This document shows, one piece after another, positions 1 through 7,140 of a stretch of 64,000 nt of DNA. The stretch comes from Scopulibacillus_A cellulosilyticus. GTDB taxonomy: Bacteria; Bacillota; Bacilli; Bacillales; Sporolactobacillaceae. The notes under the pieces are model-generated. The model made no database searches and was not told the DNA's origin. It saw only the letters and a list, made by a program, of their open reading frames with translations. Position 1 is the first letter of the stretch. Each line of letters begins with the position of its first letter. The translations under genes and the position numbers were made by a program. Location: assembly GCF_042665295.1 (NCBI RefSeq), contig NZ_JBHTCO010000002.1, positions 215,221 through 279,220 of the forward strand, written 5' to 3'.

Positions 1-25
1 ATATATAAAGTCAGCCTCAATCATA

Positions 26-712
26 TTACCATTCAATATCAATTTTATAAGGAACAGGATCCTTAGCACCTGCTTCTTTAAATCCTTTAATTCTTAATTG
101 ACAGCTGTCACAAACGCCGCAGGCTTCTTCCTCGCCGTTGTAACAAGAAGTAGTCAGTTCATAAGGAACATTGAGTCTTGTGCCGGTTTTTACGGTTTCC
201 GCTTTCGTCAGATGCATAAGCGGCGCTTTAATTTCCATGCCATTATCCGTTACGCCCGCTTTGGTTGCCAGATTAATAGTTTCGTTCATGCTTTTTATAA
301 ATTCAGGGCGGCAATCAGGATAGCCGCTGTAATCGACAGAAGAGACGCCAATATAGATTGCTTCAGCACCAATTACTTCAGCATAGGCGCTCGCCAAAGA
401 TAAAAAGATCATGTTGCGGGCCGGAACATAAGTGACAGGAATGCCTCCTTCGTCATTTGCCTCAGGGACATCTATTGTGTCATCGGTTAGGGCGCTGCCG
501 CCAATCTGATTAAAGAAATTGATATCAACAATCCGGTGATCTTTTACTTGATAATGTTCAGCTACTTTTTTCGCTTGTTCAACTTCGCGGTCATGGCGCT
601 GTCCATAGCTGAAAGTGATCGGGTAAAGGTCATAGCCCTCATTTTTCGCTATTCCCATACATGTCGTGCTGTCTAATCCGCCGCTTAATACAACAACAGC
701 TTTTTTCGTCAT
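26..712 (-). CDS. queC: 7-cyano-7-deazaguanine (preQ0) synthase QueC
   Basis: This cytosolic enzyme converts 7-carboxy-7-deazaguanine to preQ0 with ATP and ammonia, in the queuosine tRNA-modification pathway. The 228-aa protein has the PP-loop ATP-binding motif SGGLDST at residues 10-16. Near its C-terminus Cys190, Cys198, Cys201 and Cys204 (CX7CX2CX2C) form the zinc site of the family. An upstream in-frame extension exists, but the ATG at 712 has a GAGGTG ribosome site and gives the normal QueC N-terminus. It follows queE with essentially no gap and is the last queuosine gene visible; a queF gene, if present, lies beyond the left edge. Control should come from the preQ1 riboswitch ahead of queD. 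Confidence 0.96.
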   Translation of the reverse strand: MTKKAVVVLSGGLDSTTCMGIAKNEGYDLYPITFSYGQRHDREVEQAKKVAEHYQVKDHRIVDINFFNQIGGSALTDDTIDVPEANDEGGIPVTYVPARNMIFLSLASAYAEVIGAEAIYIGVSSVDYSGYPDCRPEFIKSMNETINLATKAGVTDNGMEIKAPLMHLTKAETVKTGTRLNVPYELTTSCYNGEEEACGVCDSCQLRIKGFKEAGAKDPVPYKIDIEW

Positions 713-713
713 T

Positions 714-1451
714 TTAAACACCTCTTTGATTTGGATCCCAAATAATTTTGTGCAGCTGCATACTAAGTTTGGCATTAGGCATCGGTTCTTTTAGTATTTT
801 TTCAACAAGCCGTTTGGGCGGCATCGTTTCCCAAACCGGACTTAGAAGCACTTGCCCTTCTTTGTGGTATTCATTGATAACCTTTTTTGCAAAGGCAAAA
901 TCTTCGTCGCTGCCAATGACAAATTTCACTTCATCTTGCGGTTTAAGACAATCAAAATTAGAATGGATCATTTTCTTTGTTTCTCCGGAATCCGGCAGCT
1001 TATAGTCCATCACATAACGGACTTTTTTCATCCAATCGGGATGATCTTGACGCAGTCTTTCAAAAGGTTCCAGATCAATTGCACCGTTTGTTTCAATATG
1101 AATATCAACTATTTTATCCATGTCAACCATTGCTTGGATAAGTGCAGCGGATTTTATTCTATGAATTAGCGGTTCACCGCCTGTAAAACAGATGCGCCGG
1201 CTTGAAAAAGTTGCTATTTTTTCAATGATGTCATTAATTGTTGCTTCAAAGGCCGGTTTATCAGGCGCGTAGCTGTAAGGTGTGTCACACCATGTGCATC
1301 TCAGGTTGCAATGGAAGACGCGAACAAAGACTGTCGGAAACCCTTGACCCATTCCTTCGCCTTCGACGGTTTCAAAGATTTCTACCATCGGCAATGTCCA
1401 TTGGCCGTATTCTTCTCTTGCCGGCAGTGACCAGTTTGTTTTAGTCAACAT
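714..1451 (-). CDS. queE: 7-carboxy-7-deazaguanine synthase QueE (radical SAM)
   Basis: This radical S-adenosylmethionine enzyme rearranges 6-carboxy-tetrahydropterin to 7-carboxy-7-deazaguanine, the step between QueD and QueC. In the 245-aa protein Cys48, Cys52 and Cys55 form the CX3CX2C motif that binds the 4Fe-4S cluster. GGEP at residues 91-94 is the usual SAM-contacting motif. The ATG at 1451 overlaps the end of queD by 11 bases and the stop abuts the queC start region, so queD-queE-queC is a tightly coupled unit. The family assignment is secure from the motifs and the neighbours. Confidence 0.96.
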   Translation of the reverse strand: MLTKTNWSLPAREEYGQWTLPMVEIFETVEGEGMGQGFPTVFVRVFHCNLRCTWCDTPYSYAPDKPAFEATINDIIEKIATFSSRRICFTGGEPLIHRIKSAALIQAMVDMDKIVDIHIETNGAIDLEPFERLRQDHPDWMKKVRYVMDYKLPDSGETKKMIHSNFDCLKPQDEVKFVIGSDEDFAFAKKVINEYHKEGQVLLSPVWETMPPKRLVEKILKEPMPNAKLSMQLHKIIWDPNQRGV

Positions 1452-1917
1452 CAGGCATCATCCAATCTCTCTTAATTGTTGCCGAACTTGTCGGTGTTTC
1501 GAACAATGTCAATTCTTCAAGACGGTGGGCGGCCTCTTTTAATCCCGAAATCTCCATTTCTTTATCAAGAGCTTCCCACATCCAAACCACCATGTTCTCA
1601 GCTGTTGTGTTCATCGGAGGCAAAACTTCATTAAGATAGCGGTGATCAAGCTTTTCTTCAATCGCTTTTTTAAAAAGTGATTTGATATCGCCAAAATCGA
1701 CAGCAATACCGATGTCGTTTAAAAAACCGCTTATTGTGATGACCAATCTGTAAGTATGCCCATGCATACTTTTGCATTTGCCTTCATAACAGTGTAGATG
1801 ATGGGCCGCATCAAAGGTAAACTGCTTTGTCACAGCAACACGCTTATGATGATATTTCAATTGATGACGTTTAATATCAACGTCTATTTTTTGCACCTTG
1901 TCAGGTATTTTGAACAT
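1441..1917 (-). CDS. queD: 6-carboxy-5,6,7,8-tetrahydropterin synthase QueD
   Basis: This enzyme makes 6-carboxy-tetrahydropterin from dihydroneopterin triphosphate, the first committed step towards preQ0. The 158-aa protein shows the 6-pyruvoyl-tetrahydropterin-synthase fold: a His-rich stretch FDAAHHL (residues 35-41), the catalytic Cys48 and the zinc-binding HGH at 52-54. The open frame continues upstream to 2037, but that part runs through the riboswitch. The ATG at 1917 follows an AAAGGGGGA ribosome site, so I take it as the start. That ribosome site is one strand of a hairpin predicted to close when preQ1 binds the upstream aptamer. First gene of queD-queE-queC. Confidence 0.94.
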   Translation of the reverse strand: MFKIPDKVQKIDVDIKRHQLKYHHKRVAVTKQFTFDAAHHLHCYEGKCKSMHGHTYRLVITISGFLNDIGIAVDFGDIKSLFKKAIEEKLDHRYLNEVLPPMNTTAENMVVWMWEALDKEMEISGLKEAAHRLEELTLFETPTSSATIKRDWMMPDVD

Positions 1918-1924
1918 AAAAAAA

Positions 1925-1959
1925 TCCCCCTTTAAATGAATGATCAAGTATGCGGGGGA
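1925..1959 (-). promoter_or_regulatory. expression-platform hairpin masking the queD ribosome site
   Basis: TCCCCC (1954-1959) can pair with GGGGGA (1925-1930), which is the queD Shine-Dalgarno sequence and is followed by seven T. The hairpin could therefore block translation and may also end transcription. A competing helix is available: the aptamer's 3' GGGAG plus GTGAAA (1986-1997) can pair with TTTCAC plus CTCCC just upstream of the masking hairpin. Ligand binding would tie up GGGAG in the pseudoknot and free the masking hairpin, switching the operon off. Confidence 0.7.
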
Positions 1960-1993
1960 GAGTGAAAATATACAAGTTCTTCTTATTTCACGC

Positions 1994-2036
1994 TCCCTAG
2001 TTTTGTTTAATGAGGGGCGGGAATTTCGAACCCTCA
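1994..2036 (-). ncRNA. preQ1-I riboswitch aptamer
   Basis: On the minus strand the RNA reads TGAGGG, a C-rich loop with TTCCCG, the closing strand CCCTCA, an A-rich tail AAACAAAACTA, then GGGAG. This is the layout of preQ1 class I aptamers: one short stem, an A-rich minor-groove tail and a pseudoknot in which the 3' GGG pairs with the loop CCC. It sits about 75 bases upstream of queD, the gene set that makes preQ1 precursors. The assignment is by pattern matching by eye and by context; a covariance-model search for Rfam PreQ1 would settle it. Confidence 0.85.
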
Positions 2037-2051
2037 TAGTCTCAAAATAGT

Positions 2052-2060
2052 ATTATACCA
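2052..2060 (-). promoter_or_regulatory. extended -10 promoter of queD-queE-queC
   Basis: The minus strand carries TGGTATAAT, a perfect -10 hexamer with the TGN extension. No good -35 is seen at 17 bases, which extended -10 promoters tolerate. Transcription would begin near 2045, just ahead of the preQ1 aptamer. Confidence 0.6.
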
Positions 2061-2156
2061 AATTCACTTGCTGAAGAATAGAAGGCAAATTTGTTTATTT
2101 TTGATCATCGCATCAGCCAGTTTCTCCGTTATCATGATATAATTTCGATAGTGACG

Positions 2157-2316
2157 AGCAAAGCATCCTGAACTGCTGCGAGCTGCGACGAGAAGTGGCA
2201 AAACTCCTTTGAGCCCTCTTCGGCGAAGGAGCACCAAGCAAAGTATCTCGAACTGCTTCGAGCTGCGACGAAAAGTGGCAAAACTCCTTTGAATCCTCTC
2301 CGGCGAAGGAGCCAAA
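2157..2316. repeat. two tandem copies of an 80-bp repeat
   Basis: Copy 1 spans 2157-2236 and copy 2 spans 2237-2316. They share long identical blocks such as GAGCTGCGACGA, AAGTGGCAAAACTCCTTTGA and CGGCGAAGGAGC. Each copy holds an inverted repeat CTCCTT...AAGGAG that could form a hairpin. The repeat fills the space between the que promoter and the PfkB-like gene. Overlapping open frames here look like by-products of the repeat and have no convincing ribosome site. Confidence 0.85.
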
Positions 2317-2377
2317 AAACAAACATGACTTTTCGAAAAATATAGTATGAACATTGACAAATAAAGGACGGTGCAAT

Positions 2378-3340
2378 ATGACTTTACAAAATAAATGTAT
2401 ATCAATAGGCGATGCAACGCTGGAATTTATACCTATCCATGATGAAAATCAATTGAAAGATGCTTCGGAATACAGGCGGGAAGCTTCCGGTGTGGCCGCA
2501 TTGGTTTCTGCGGCTGTAGCTACGCTTGGCGCAAAAAGCTTTTTAGTCGGAAAAACCGGTGATGACGCTTTCGGCTGTTTCCTTATAGATACTCTTAAAT
2601 CATACGGCGTTGATGTTGATTATCTTTTACAAACATCAAAAGCAAATACGAGCGTCAGTTTTACAACTTCTGATAAAAAGGAAGCTATTTTTTATAAACA
2701 GCCGTCTGCGGATATGCTGTTAAGGTCTGAAGATATTAATGCAAGCTGGTTTGAGAAAGGTGATGTTCTTTTTTACAGTTCCATGCCTTTAATCCAAAAT
2801 ACATCCAGGGCAGCGGTTGAAACAGCCATCAATGCCGCAGTAAAAAAAGGTTGTATTGTGACTTTCGCGCCGCGTCTGTCAAAGCAGCATTGGCTTAATG
2901 AAACGATAACGAGAGAAACAGTTCTCCATTTTATTCCACATTCTCATATACTTATTTTAAACGAAGATGAATTGCAGTTTCTGACAGGGAAAACGGATGA
3001 ATACGCTGCCGTTAAACAGCTGTTTGCCGGGAAAGCTAAATTATTAATTATTAAAAGAGGGAACAGAGGTTTAACTTATGTGACAAGAAGAGAACGCGGT
3101 CATGTTGACTATCTTTTAGAGAAGGTAAATCCTCTAGGCGCAGGAGAAGAAGCTTTTATCGGAAGCCTGATTTACGAATGTCTATATAAAGAAATGACCC
3201 CTGACACTTTGAATACCATTTTATATGACCGGATCGTATTGGAAGACTTACTGTTAAAGGCGCTGACTTCAAAATGTATCGTAAGTAAGGAAAAAGGAAA
3301 ATTAAGCGCGCTTAAGGTTCTTAAGGGACTTGTAAAATGA
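2378..3340 (+). CDS. PfkB/ribokinase-like sugar kinase, catalytic Asp replaced
   Basis: The 320-aa product has the overall plan of PfkB carbohydrate kinases: an N-terminal Rossmann-like part with GAKSFLVGKTGDDAFG (51-66), a middle segment resembling fructokinases, and an ATP-binding C-terminal half with NEDE (195-198) and KRGNRG (226-231). The family's hallmark DTxGAGD is altered to NPLGAGEEAF (251-260), so the catalytic base Asp is Glu257. The N-terminal GG motif that contacts sugar is also absent (EASGVAALV). It may be a divergent kinase or a pseudokinase; the substrate cannot be named. The ATG at 2378 follows AAAGGACGG; a TTG at 2354 in frame is less likely. It appears monocistronic. Confidence 0.75.
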   Translation: MTLQNKCISIGDATLEFIPIHDENQLKDASEYRREASGVAALVSAAVATLGAKSFLVGKTGDDAFGCFLIDTLKSYGVDVDYLLQTSKANTSVSFTTSDKKEAIFYKQPSADMLLRSEDINASWFEKGDVLFYSSMPLIQNTSRAAVETAINAAVKKGCIVTFAPRLSKQHWLNETITRETVLHFIPHSHILILNEDELQFLTGKTDEYAAVKQLFAGKAKLLIIKRGNRGLTYVTRRERGHVDYLLEKVNPLGAGEEAFIGSLIYECLYKEMTPDTLNTILYDRIVLEDLLLKALTSKCIVSKEKGKLSALKVLKGLVK

Positions 3341-3472
3341 TCAAAAGAAGCTGTTGGTTTTAAATAACCGGCAGCCTTTTTGCAATGAGCACTTATTATT
3401 TTTTCTTTTAAATAAAATGTGATATTCTCAAGCTAAACGGGATAATTGAAAAAAGTTAAAGAAAAATATTAA

Positions 3473-3489
3473 ATGTAAAGCGCTTCTGA
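3473..3489. promoter_or_regulatory. possible cre-like palindrome upstream of the nitroreductase
   Basis: The palindromic core AAAGCGCTT lies directly ahead of the ribosome site of the gene starting at 3508. It matches the centre of CcpA catabolite-response elements, but the outer bases fit poorly, so this is only a candidate. Confidence 0.3.
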
Positions 3490-3507
3490 TAAAAGGAGAG
3501 ATCTATA

Positions 3508-4266
3508 TTGAATGAAACGATCAAAACTATTTTAAACCATCGATCAATCAGATCTTTTGAGGATAAGAAACTAACTGATGAACAAATCGAGACCATCGTA
3601 AAAAGCGCCCAAGCTGCCGCTACCTCAAGTTTTGTTCAAGCCTATACGATTATTGGGGTCACAGACCGTGACAAAAAAGAAAAACTGGCTGAAGCCGCCG
3701 GTCATCAACGTTATGTTGTGGAAAACGGCCACTTTTTTGTATTTTGCCTGGATCTTCACCGCCATGAGCTTGCAGCAGAAATGGAAGGTTTAGATAAAAA
3801 GGATATTATCGAGTCAATAGAATCTACAGAAATGTTTATGGTTGGATGCATTGATGCAGCGCTTGCTGCAGAAAATGCTGTGAATGCTGCAGAGTCAATG
3901 GGTCTTGGCATTTGTTTTATAGGAGCACTTCGTAATAATCTTAATGAAGTTACAAAAATTTTGAAGACGCCTGACCGGGTGATCCCGCTATTTGGTCTTT
4001 GTGTCGGTTACCCGGCAAAAATAACCGGTCAAAAGCAAAGACTGCCTTTTGAAAATATTTATCACAAGGAAGAATATATTCAAGATGACGAAGTTTTAAA
4101 AGACCAGCTGAAACAATACAACAATGATATTATCGATTACTATAAGGAACGTACTGGGGGCAGAAGGGCTGATCGCTGGACAGAACAAATGGCACAGAAA
4201 GTATCTCATCCGACCCGTATGTATATGAAAGATTTTCTGAAAAATAAAGGACTTCCATTGAATTAA
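3508..4266 (+). CDS. nfsA: NfsA/Frp-type NADPH-dependent nitroreductase (flavoprotein)
   Basis: The 252-aa protein belongs to the FMN-dependent nitroreductase family of the oxygen-insensitive NfsA/NfrA type, which reduces nitroaromatics, quinones or flavins with NADPH. It starts with the usual RSIRSFxDKKLTDEQIE segment (FMN phosphate contact, residues 13-28). It continues with SSFVQAYTII (40-49), the central GLGICFIGALRNN and the LFGLCVGYP motif. The C-terminal extension with repeated Tyr and Arg is typical of NfsA rather than the shorter NfsB type. The start is TTG at 3508, seven bases after AAAGGAGAG; no in-frame ATG fits. The physiological substrate cannot be told from sequence. Confidence 0.9.
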   Translation: MNETIKTILNHRSIRSFEDKKLTDEQIETIVKSAQAAATSSFVQAYTIIGVTDRDKKEKLAEAAGHQRYVVENGHFFVFCLDLHRHELAAEMEGLDKKDIIESIESTEMFMVGCIDAALAAENAVNAAESMGLGICFIGALRNNLNEVTKILKTPDRVIPLFGLCVGYPAKITGQKQRLPFENIYHKEEYIQDDEVLKDQLKQYNNDIIDYYKERTGGRRADRWTEQMAQKVSHPTRMYMKDFLKNKGLPLN

Positions 4267-4415
4267 AACGGAAAAGGGCGATTGTATATTTATAAGGGCT
4301 CTTGATTTAATTGATGATATTTGCTCATTTAGAGATCGGACGTGTATCACTTACAACTTTGAGTCAAGCACCCGGACAGGACCCCGATAAAACAAATCAA
4401 TTGACTTGAAATTTA

Positions 4416-4460
4416 AATCTGGTCATAAGTTTTTCTTAAACTTATGACCAGATTTTTTTT
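4416..4460 (+). terminator. intrinsic terminator
   Basis: A perfect 17-bp stem (4416-4432 with 4438-4454) has a five-base loop and is followed by a run of T. It lies between the nitroreductase and the carnitine operon. The stretch 4267-4608 otherwise holds no gene I can support; its right part must contain the promoter for the operon at 4609. Confidence 0.85.
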
Positions 4461-4608
4461 ATGCATTAAATAGGATTCAAGAGTCGAATAATACAGTTTT
4501 AAAGTGTCGGAAAATTAAATGTTAAACAAAAATACTTTGAATTTGGAATGATATATGCGAGAATGGTCACTGTGTAAAAAGGTAACATGATTTTAAGGAG
4601 GAAACAAC

Positions 4609-5493
4609 ATGCGTAAAAAGGTAATCGTCACATGTGCTTTAACAGGTGCCGGAGATACTGTTAAAAAAAGTACATACGTTCCAGTTACACCAAAGGAAAT
4701 TGCAGAATCAGCTATTGAAGCTGCGAAAGCCGGAGCTGCAATAGCACATATTCATGTTCGCGACCCTGAAACCGGCGGTATCTCTCATGATCCGGCGCTG
4801 TTTCGCGAAGTGGTAGAACGTGTAAGAGAATCGGATACAGATGTTATCTTAAATCTTACTGCAGGCGGCGGAGGGGATTGGGTGCCAAATCCGGATGATC
4901 CAACCGCCGGAGGGCCTGGGACGGATATTCAAACGCCTGAAGAACGCCATCAGCCGGTAGGTGAGTTGCTTCCTGAAATCTGTACGCTTGATTGCGGTAC
5001 CTATAATTTCAGTGACATGGTTTATCTGAATCCTGCGAACTGGCTTCGCCGTCACGCTCAATTGATTCAAGAAAGCGGTGTTAAGCCGGAGATAGAATGC
5101 TTTGATCTTGGGCAAATTCGATTTGCACGCCAGCTGATTGATGAAGGATTGATCGATGATGATCCAATGTTCCAGCTCTGTCTCGGTATACCTTGGGGTG
5201 CTGATGCTGATACAGAAACGATGCTGGCTATGCGGCAGAAGCTGCCGGAAAACGCGCATTGGTCCGCGTTCGGTATTGGCCGCCTGCAACTTCCTATGGC
5301 TGTTCAATCCGCTCTGCTTGGCGGGAATGTCCGTGTTGGTCTCGAAGATAACCTTTATTTAGAAAAAGGCGTATTGGGAAGTAACGGTCAATTAGTGGAA
5401 AAAATAGTCTCAATTATCCAAGGACTTGGCGCAGAACCGATGACACCGCAGGAAGCCCGCGATCATCTTGGACTTAAAAAATTTAACAAGTAA
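4609..5493 (+). CDS. beta-keto acid cleavage enzyme (BKACE), probable 3-dehydrocarnitine:acetyl-CoA cleavage
   Basis: The 294-aa protein is a BKACE (formerly DUF849) enzyme, a zinc TIM-barrel family that condenses a beta-keto acid with acetyl-CoA to give acetoacetate and a new CoA ester. His47 and His49 in HIHVRDP are zinc ligands, and GLEDNLYLEKG near the C-terminus carries the conserved Glu. The next two genes encode an L-carnitine dehydrogenase and a small hotdog thioesterase. By analogy with the Pseudomonas carnitine pathway the likely substrate is 3-dehydrocarnitine and the product betainyl-CoA. The start ATG has AAGGAGG upstream. The family call is firm; the substrate is inferred from context. 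Confidence 0.88.
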   Translation: MRKKVIVTCALTGAGDTVKKSTYVPVTPKEIAESAIEAAKAGAAIAHIHVRDPETGGISHDPALFREVVERVRESDTDVILNLTAGGGGDWVPNPDDPTAGGPGTDIQTPEERHQPVGELLPEICTLDCGTYNFSDMVYLNPANWLRRHAQLIQESGVKPEIECFDLGQIRFARQLIDEGLIDDDPMFQLCLGIPWGADADTETMLAMRQKLPENAHWSAFGIGRLQLPMAVQSALLGGNVRVGLEDNLYLEKGVLGSNGQLVEKIVSIIQGLGAEPMTPQEARDHLGLKKFNK

Positions 5494-5501
5494 GGAGCAT
5501 C

Positions 5502-6476
5502 ATGATGAATAATGAACAGCATGAAATCAAACGAGTAACTGTAGTAGGTACCGGAGTGATAGGAAACGGATGGATTTCCCGTTTTCTTTCACAAGGATAT
5601 GAAGTCACTGCTACAGATCCTGCAGAAGGTGCTGAACAGAGAATGCGCCAAGCTGTAGACAATGCCTGGCCGGCACTTGAAAGATTGGGCTTAGGCGAAG
5701 GTGCGTCACGAGACAACCTGCATTTTGAGCCAAATCTTGAAAAAGCAGTCGCTGAAGCTGATCTTATCCAGGAAAATGCACCGGAACGCGAGGATTTAAA
5801 ACGTCAATTGCTGGCTGAAATTGATTGTGCCGCCAAACCGGATGCCATTATAGCTTCAAGTACTTCCGGCTATATGCCAAGTACGCTTCAGGAGAATTGT
5901 ACTAAACATCCGGAACGCCTTATTGTTGCCCATCCATTTAACCCCGTTTATCTGATTCCTCTTGTTGAACTGGTTGGCGGGAAAAAAACCGATCAGGCCA
6001 TTATTAGGAAAGCTCAGTCTTTTTATGAATCTGTCAATATGAAACCTTTAATTGTCAGAACAGAGATTGAAGGGCATATTTCTGATAGATTAATGGAAGC
6101 CATTTGGCGCGAGGCACTGCATCTTGTTAACGACGGTGTGGCTACAACTGAGGAAGTTGATGCCTCAATCGTTTACGGCCCAGGTCTCCGCTGGGCGTTA
6201 ATGGGGCCATTCTTAACACTTCATTTAGCTGGCGGAGAGCAGGGCATGCGCCATATGTTAGAACAATTTGGTCCGGCATTAAAACTTCCTTGGACGAAAT
6301 TGGCAGCACCTGAATTAACTGAAGATTTAACTGAAAAAGTTGTTGAAGGCTGTGAACAGCAGACTGTAGGTCATTCCATAGCCGAGCTTGAGCAGCGCCG
6401 TGATCATTTTCTGATCGAGCTTGTACAACTGCTTGAAAAGTATTGGCCGGCAGCCAATTTGAACGGAAGAATTTAA
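5502..6476 (+). CDS. lcdH: L-carnitine dehydrogenase
   Basis: This is a member of the 3-hydroxyacyl-CoA dehydrogenase superfamily, of the L-carnitine dehydrogenase type, which oxidises L-carnitine to 3-dehydrocarnitine with NAD+. The 324-aa protein has the NAD-binding GTGVIG at residues 16-21, the ASSTSGYMPS segment, and AHPFNPVYLIPLVELV with the catalytic-site His. The C-terminal helical domain follows. It lies 8 bases after the BKACE gene, with TAAGGAG as ribosome site, and precedes a thioesterase. In some bacteria the dehydrogenase and thioesterase are fused; here they are separate. The neighbours strongly support carnitine over other hydroxy acids. Confidence 0.9.
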   Translation: MMNNEQHEIKRVTVVGTGVIGNGWISRFLSQGYEVTATDPAEGAEQRMRQAVDNAWPALERLGLGEGASRDNLHFEPNLEKAVAEADLIQENAPEREDLKRQLLAEIDCAAKPDAIIASSTSGYMPSTLQENCTKHPERLIVAHPFNPVYLIPLVELVGGKKTDQAIIRKAQSFYESVNMKPLIVRTEIEGHISDRLMEAIWREALHLVNDGVATTEEVDASIVYGPGLRWALMGPFLTLHLAGGEQGMRHMLEQFGPALKLPWTKLAAPELTEDLTEKVVEGCEQQTVGHSIAELEQRRDHFLIELVQLLEKYWPAANLNGRI

Positions 6477-6520
6477 CGGTCATTCATAATTGAAAAGACC
6501 ATTGATAAAGGAGAACGCAA

Positions 6521-6997
6521 ATGTCTTTTACTGAAAAACCTTTATTAGAAGATCGTGTCCGTCCAGAGTGGGTGGACTATAACGGCCATATGAATGATGC
6601 TGAATATGCCCGAGTGTTCAGCATGGCTGTAGATCGCTTAATGGAAGAGATCGGAATTACTGCTGATTTTCGGAATCAACATCAGTATTCTATCTATACT
6701 TTGGAAACTCATTTGTGCTATTTGGCAGAGGCGCGCGTCGGTCAACCTCTCCAAGTAACCGTACAATTATTAGATTATGATGAGAAAAGGCTTCACGTAT
6801 TTTTTGTAATGGAGAATGGAAACGGAGACCGATTAGCGACAAGTGAACAAATGTTAATGGGCATAGATATGCAAAAAGGCCGCCCGGCAGCCTTTCCATC
6901 AGCCATCGAGGCTAATGTTAAAGCCCTCGGCATTCGTGACCAAGCAAAACCAAAACCGGCGGAAGCAGGGCGGCAAATCGGCATTAGAAAAAAGTAA
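6521..6997 (+). CDS. hotdog-fold thioesterase, probable betainyl-CoA thioesterase
   Basis: The 158-aa protein has the 4HBT hotdog signature WVDYNGHMNDAEY (residues 17-29), in which the Asp/Asn-Gly-His segment lines the active site. Together with the two preceding genes it completes a route from L-carnitine to glycine betaine: oxidation, cleavage with acetyl-CoA, and hydrolysis of betainyl-CoA. Glycine betaine is a common osmoprotectant, so the operon could serve both catabolism and osmotic protection. It starts 44 bases after lcdH with its own AAAGGAG site. Substrate specificity is inferred from the operon only. No carnitine transporter or regulator is next to it. Confidence 0.85.
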   Translation: MSFTEKPLLEDRVRPEWVDYNGHMNDAEYARVFSMAVDRLMEEIGITADFRNQHQYSIYTLETHLCYLAEARVGQPLQVTVQLLDYDEKRLHVFFVMENGNGDRLATSEQMLMGIDMQKGRPAAFPSAIEANVKALGIRDQAKPKPAEAGRQIGIRKK

Positions 6998-7086
6998 CTA
7001 ATTCAGCCGGGCTTTTTAAAAATCTATCATTTATCTCGATATAACGCCCAATAATCGCAAAATTTCAATGGGTAATTCAGGTAAAA

Positions 7087-7136
7087 AAAGAGACTGAACA
7101 AAACACACAGAAAAAGTGTTTTGTCAGTCCTCTTTC
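7087..7136. terminator. bidirectional terminator between carnitine operon and menA
   Basis: A long, nearly perfect stem pairs AAAGAGACTGA...AAAACAC (7087-7106) with GTGTTTTGTCAGTC...TCTTT (7116-7135), flanked by A and T runs. It can serve both converging transcripts. Confidence 0.85.
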
Positions 7137-7140
7137 TATA

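Noticed and set aside
98..403. Open frame opposite queC
   Set aside because: It lies fully inside queC on the other strand, has no ribosome site and encodes no recognised motif.
2064..2417. Several open frames on the minus strand across the 80-bp repeats
   Set aside because: They are created by the repeat in more than one frame, have no ribosome site and their repeated peptide (FAEEGSKEFCHF) changes frame between copies.
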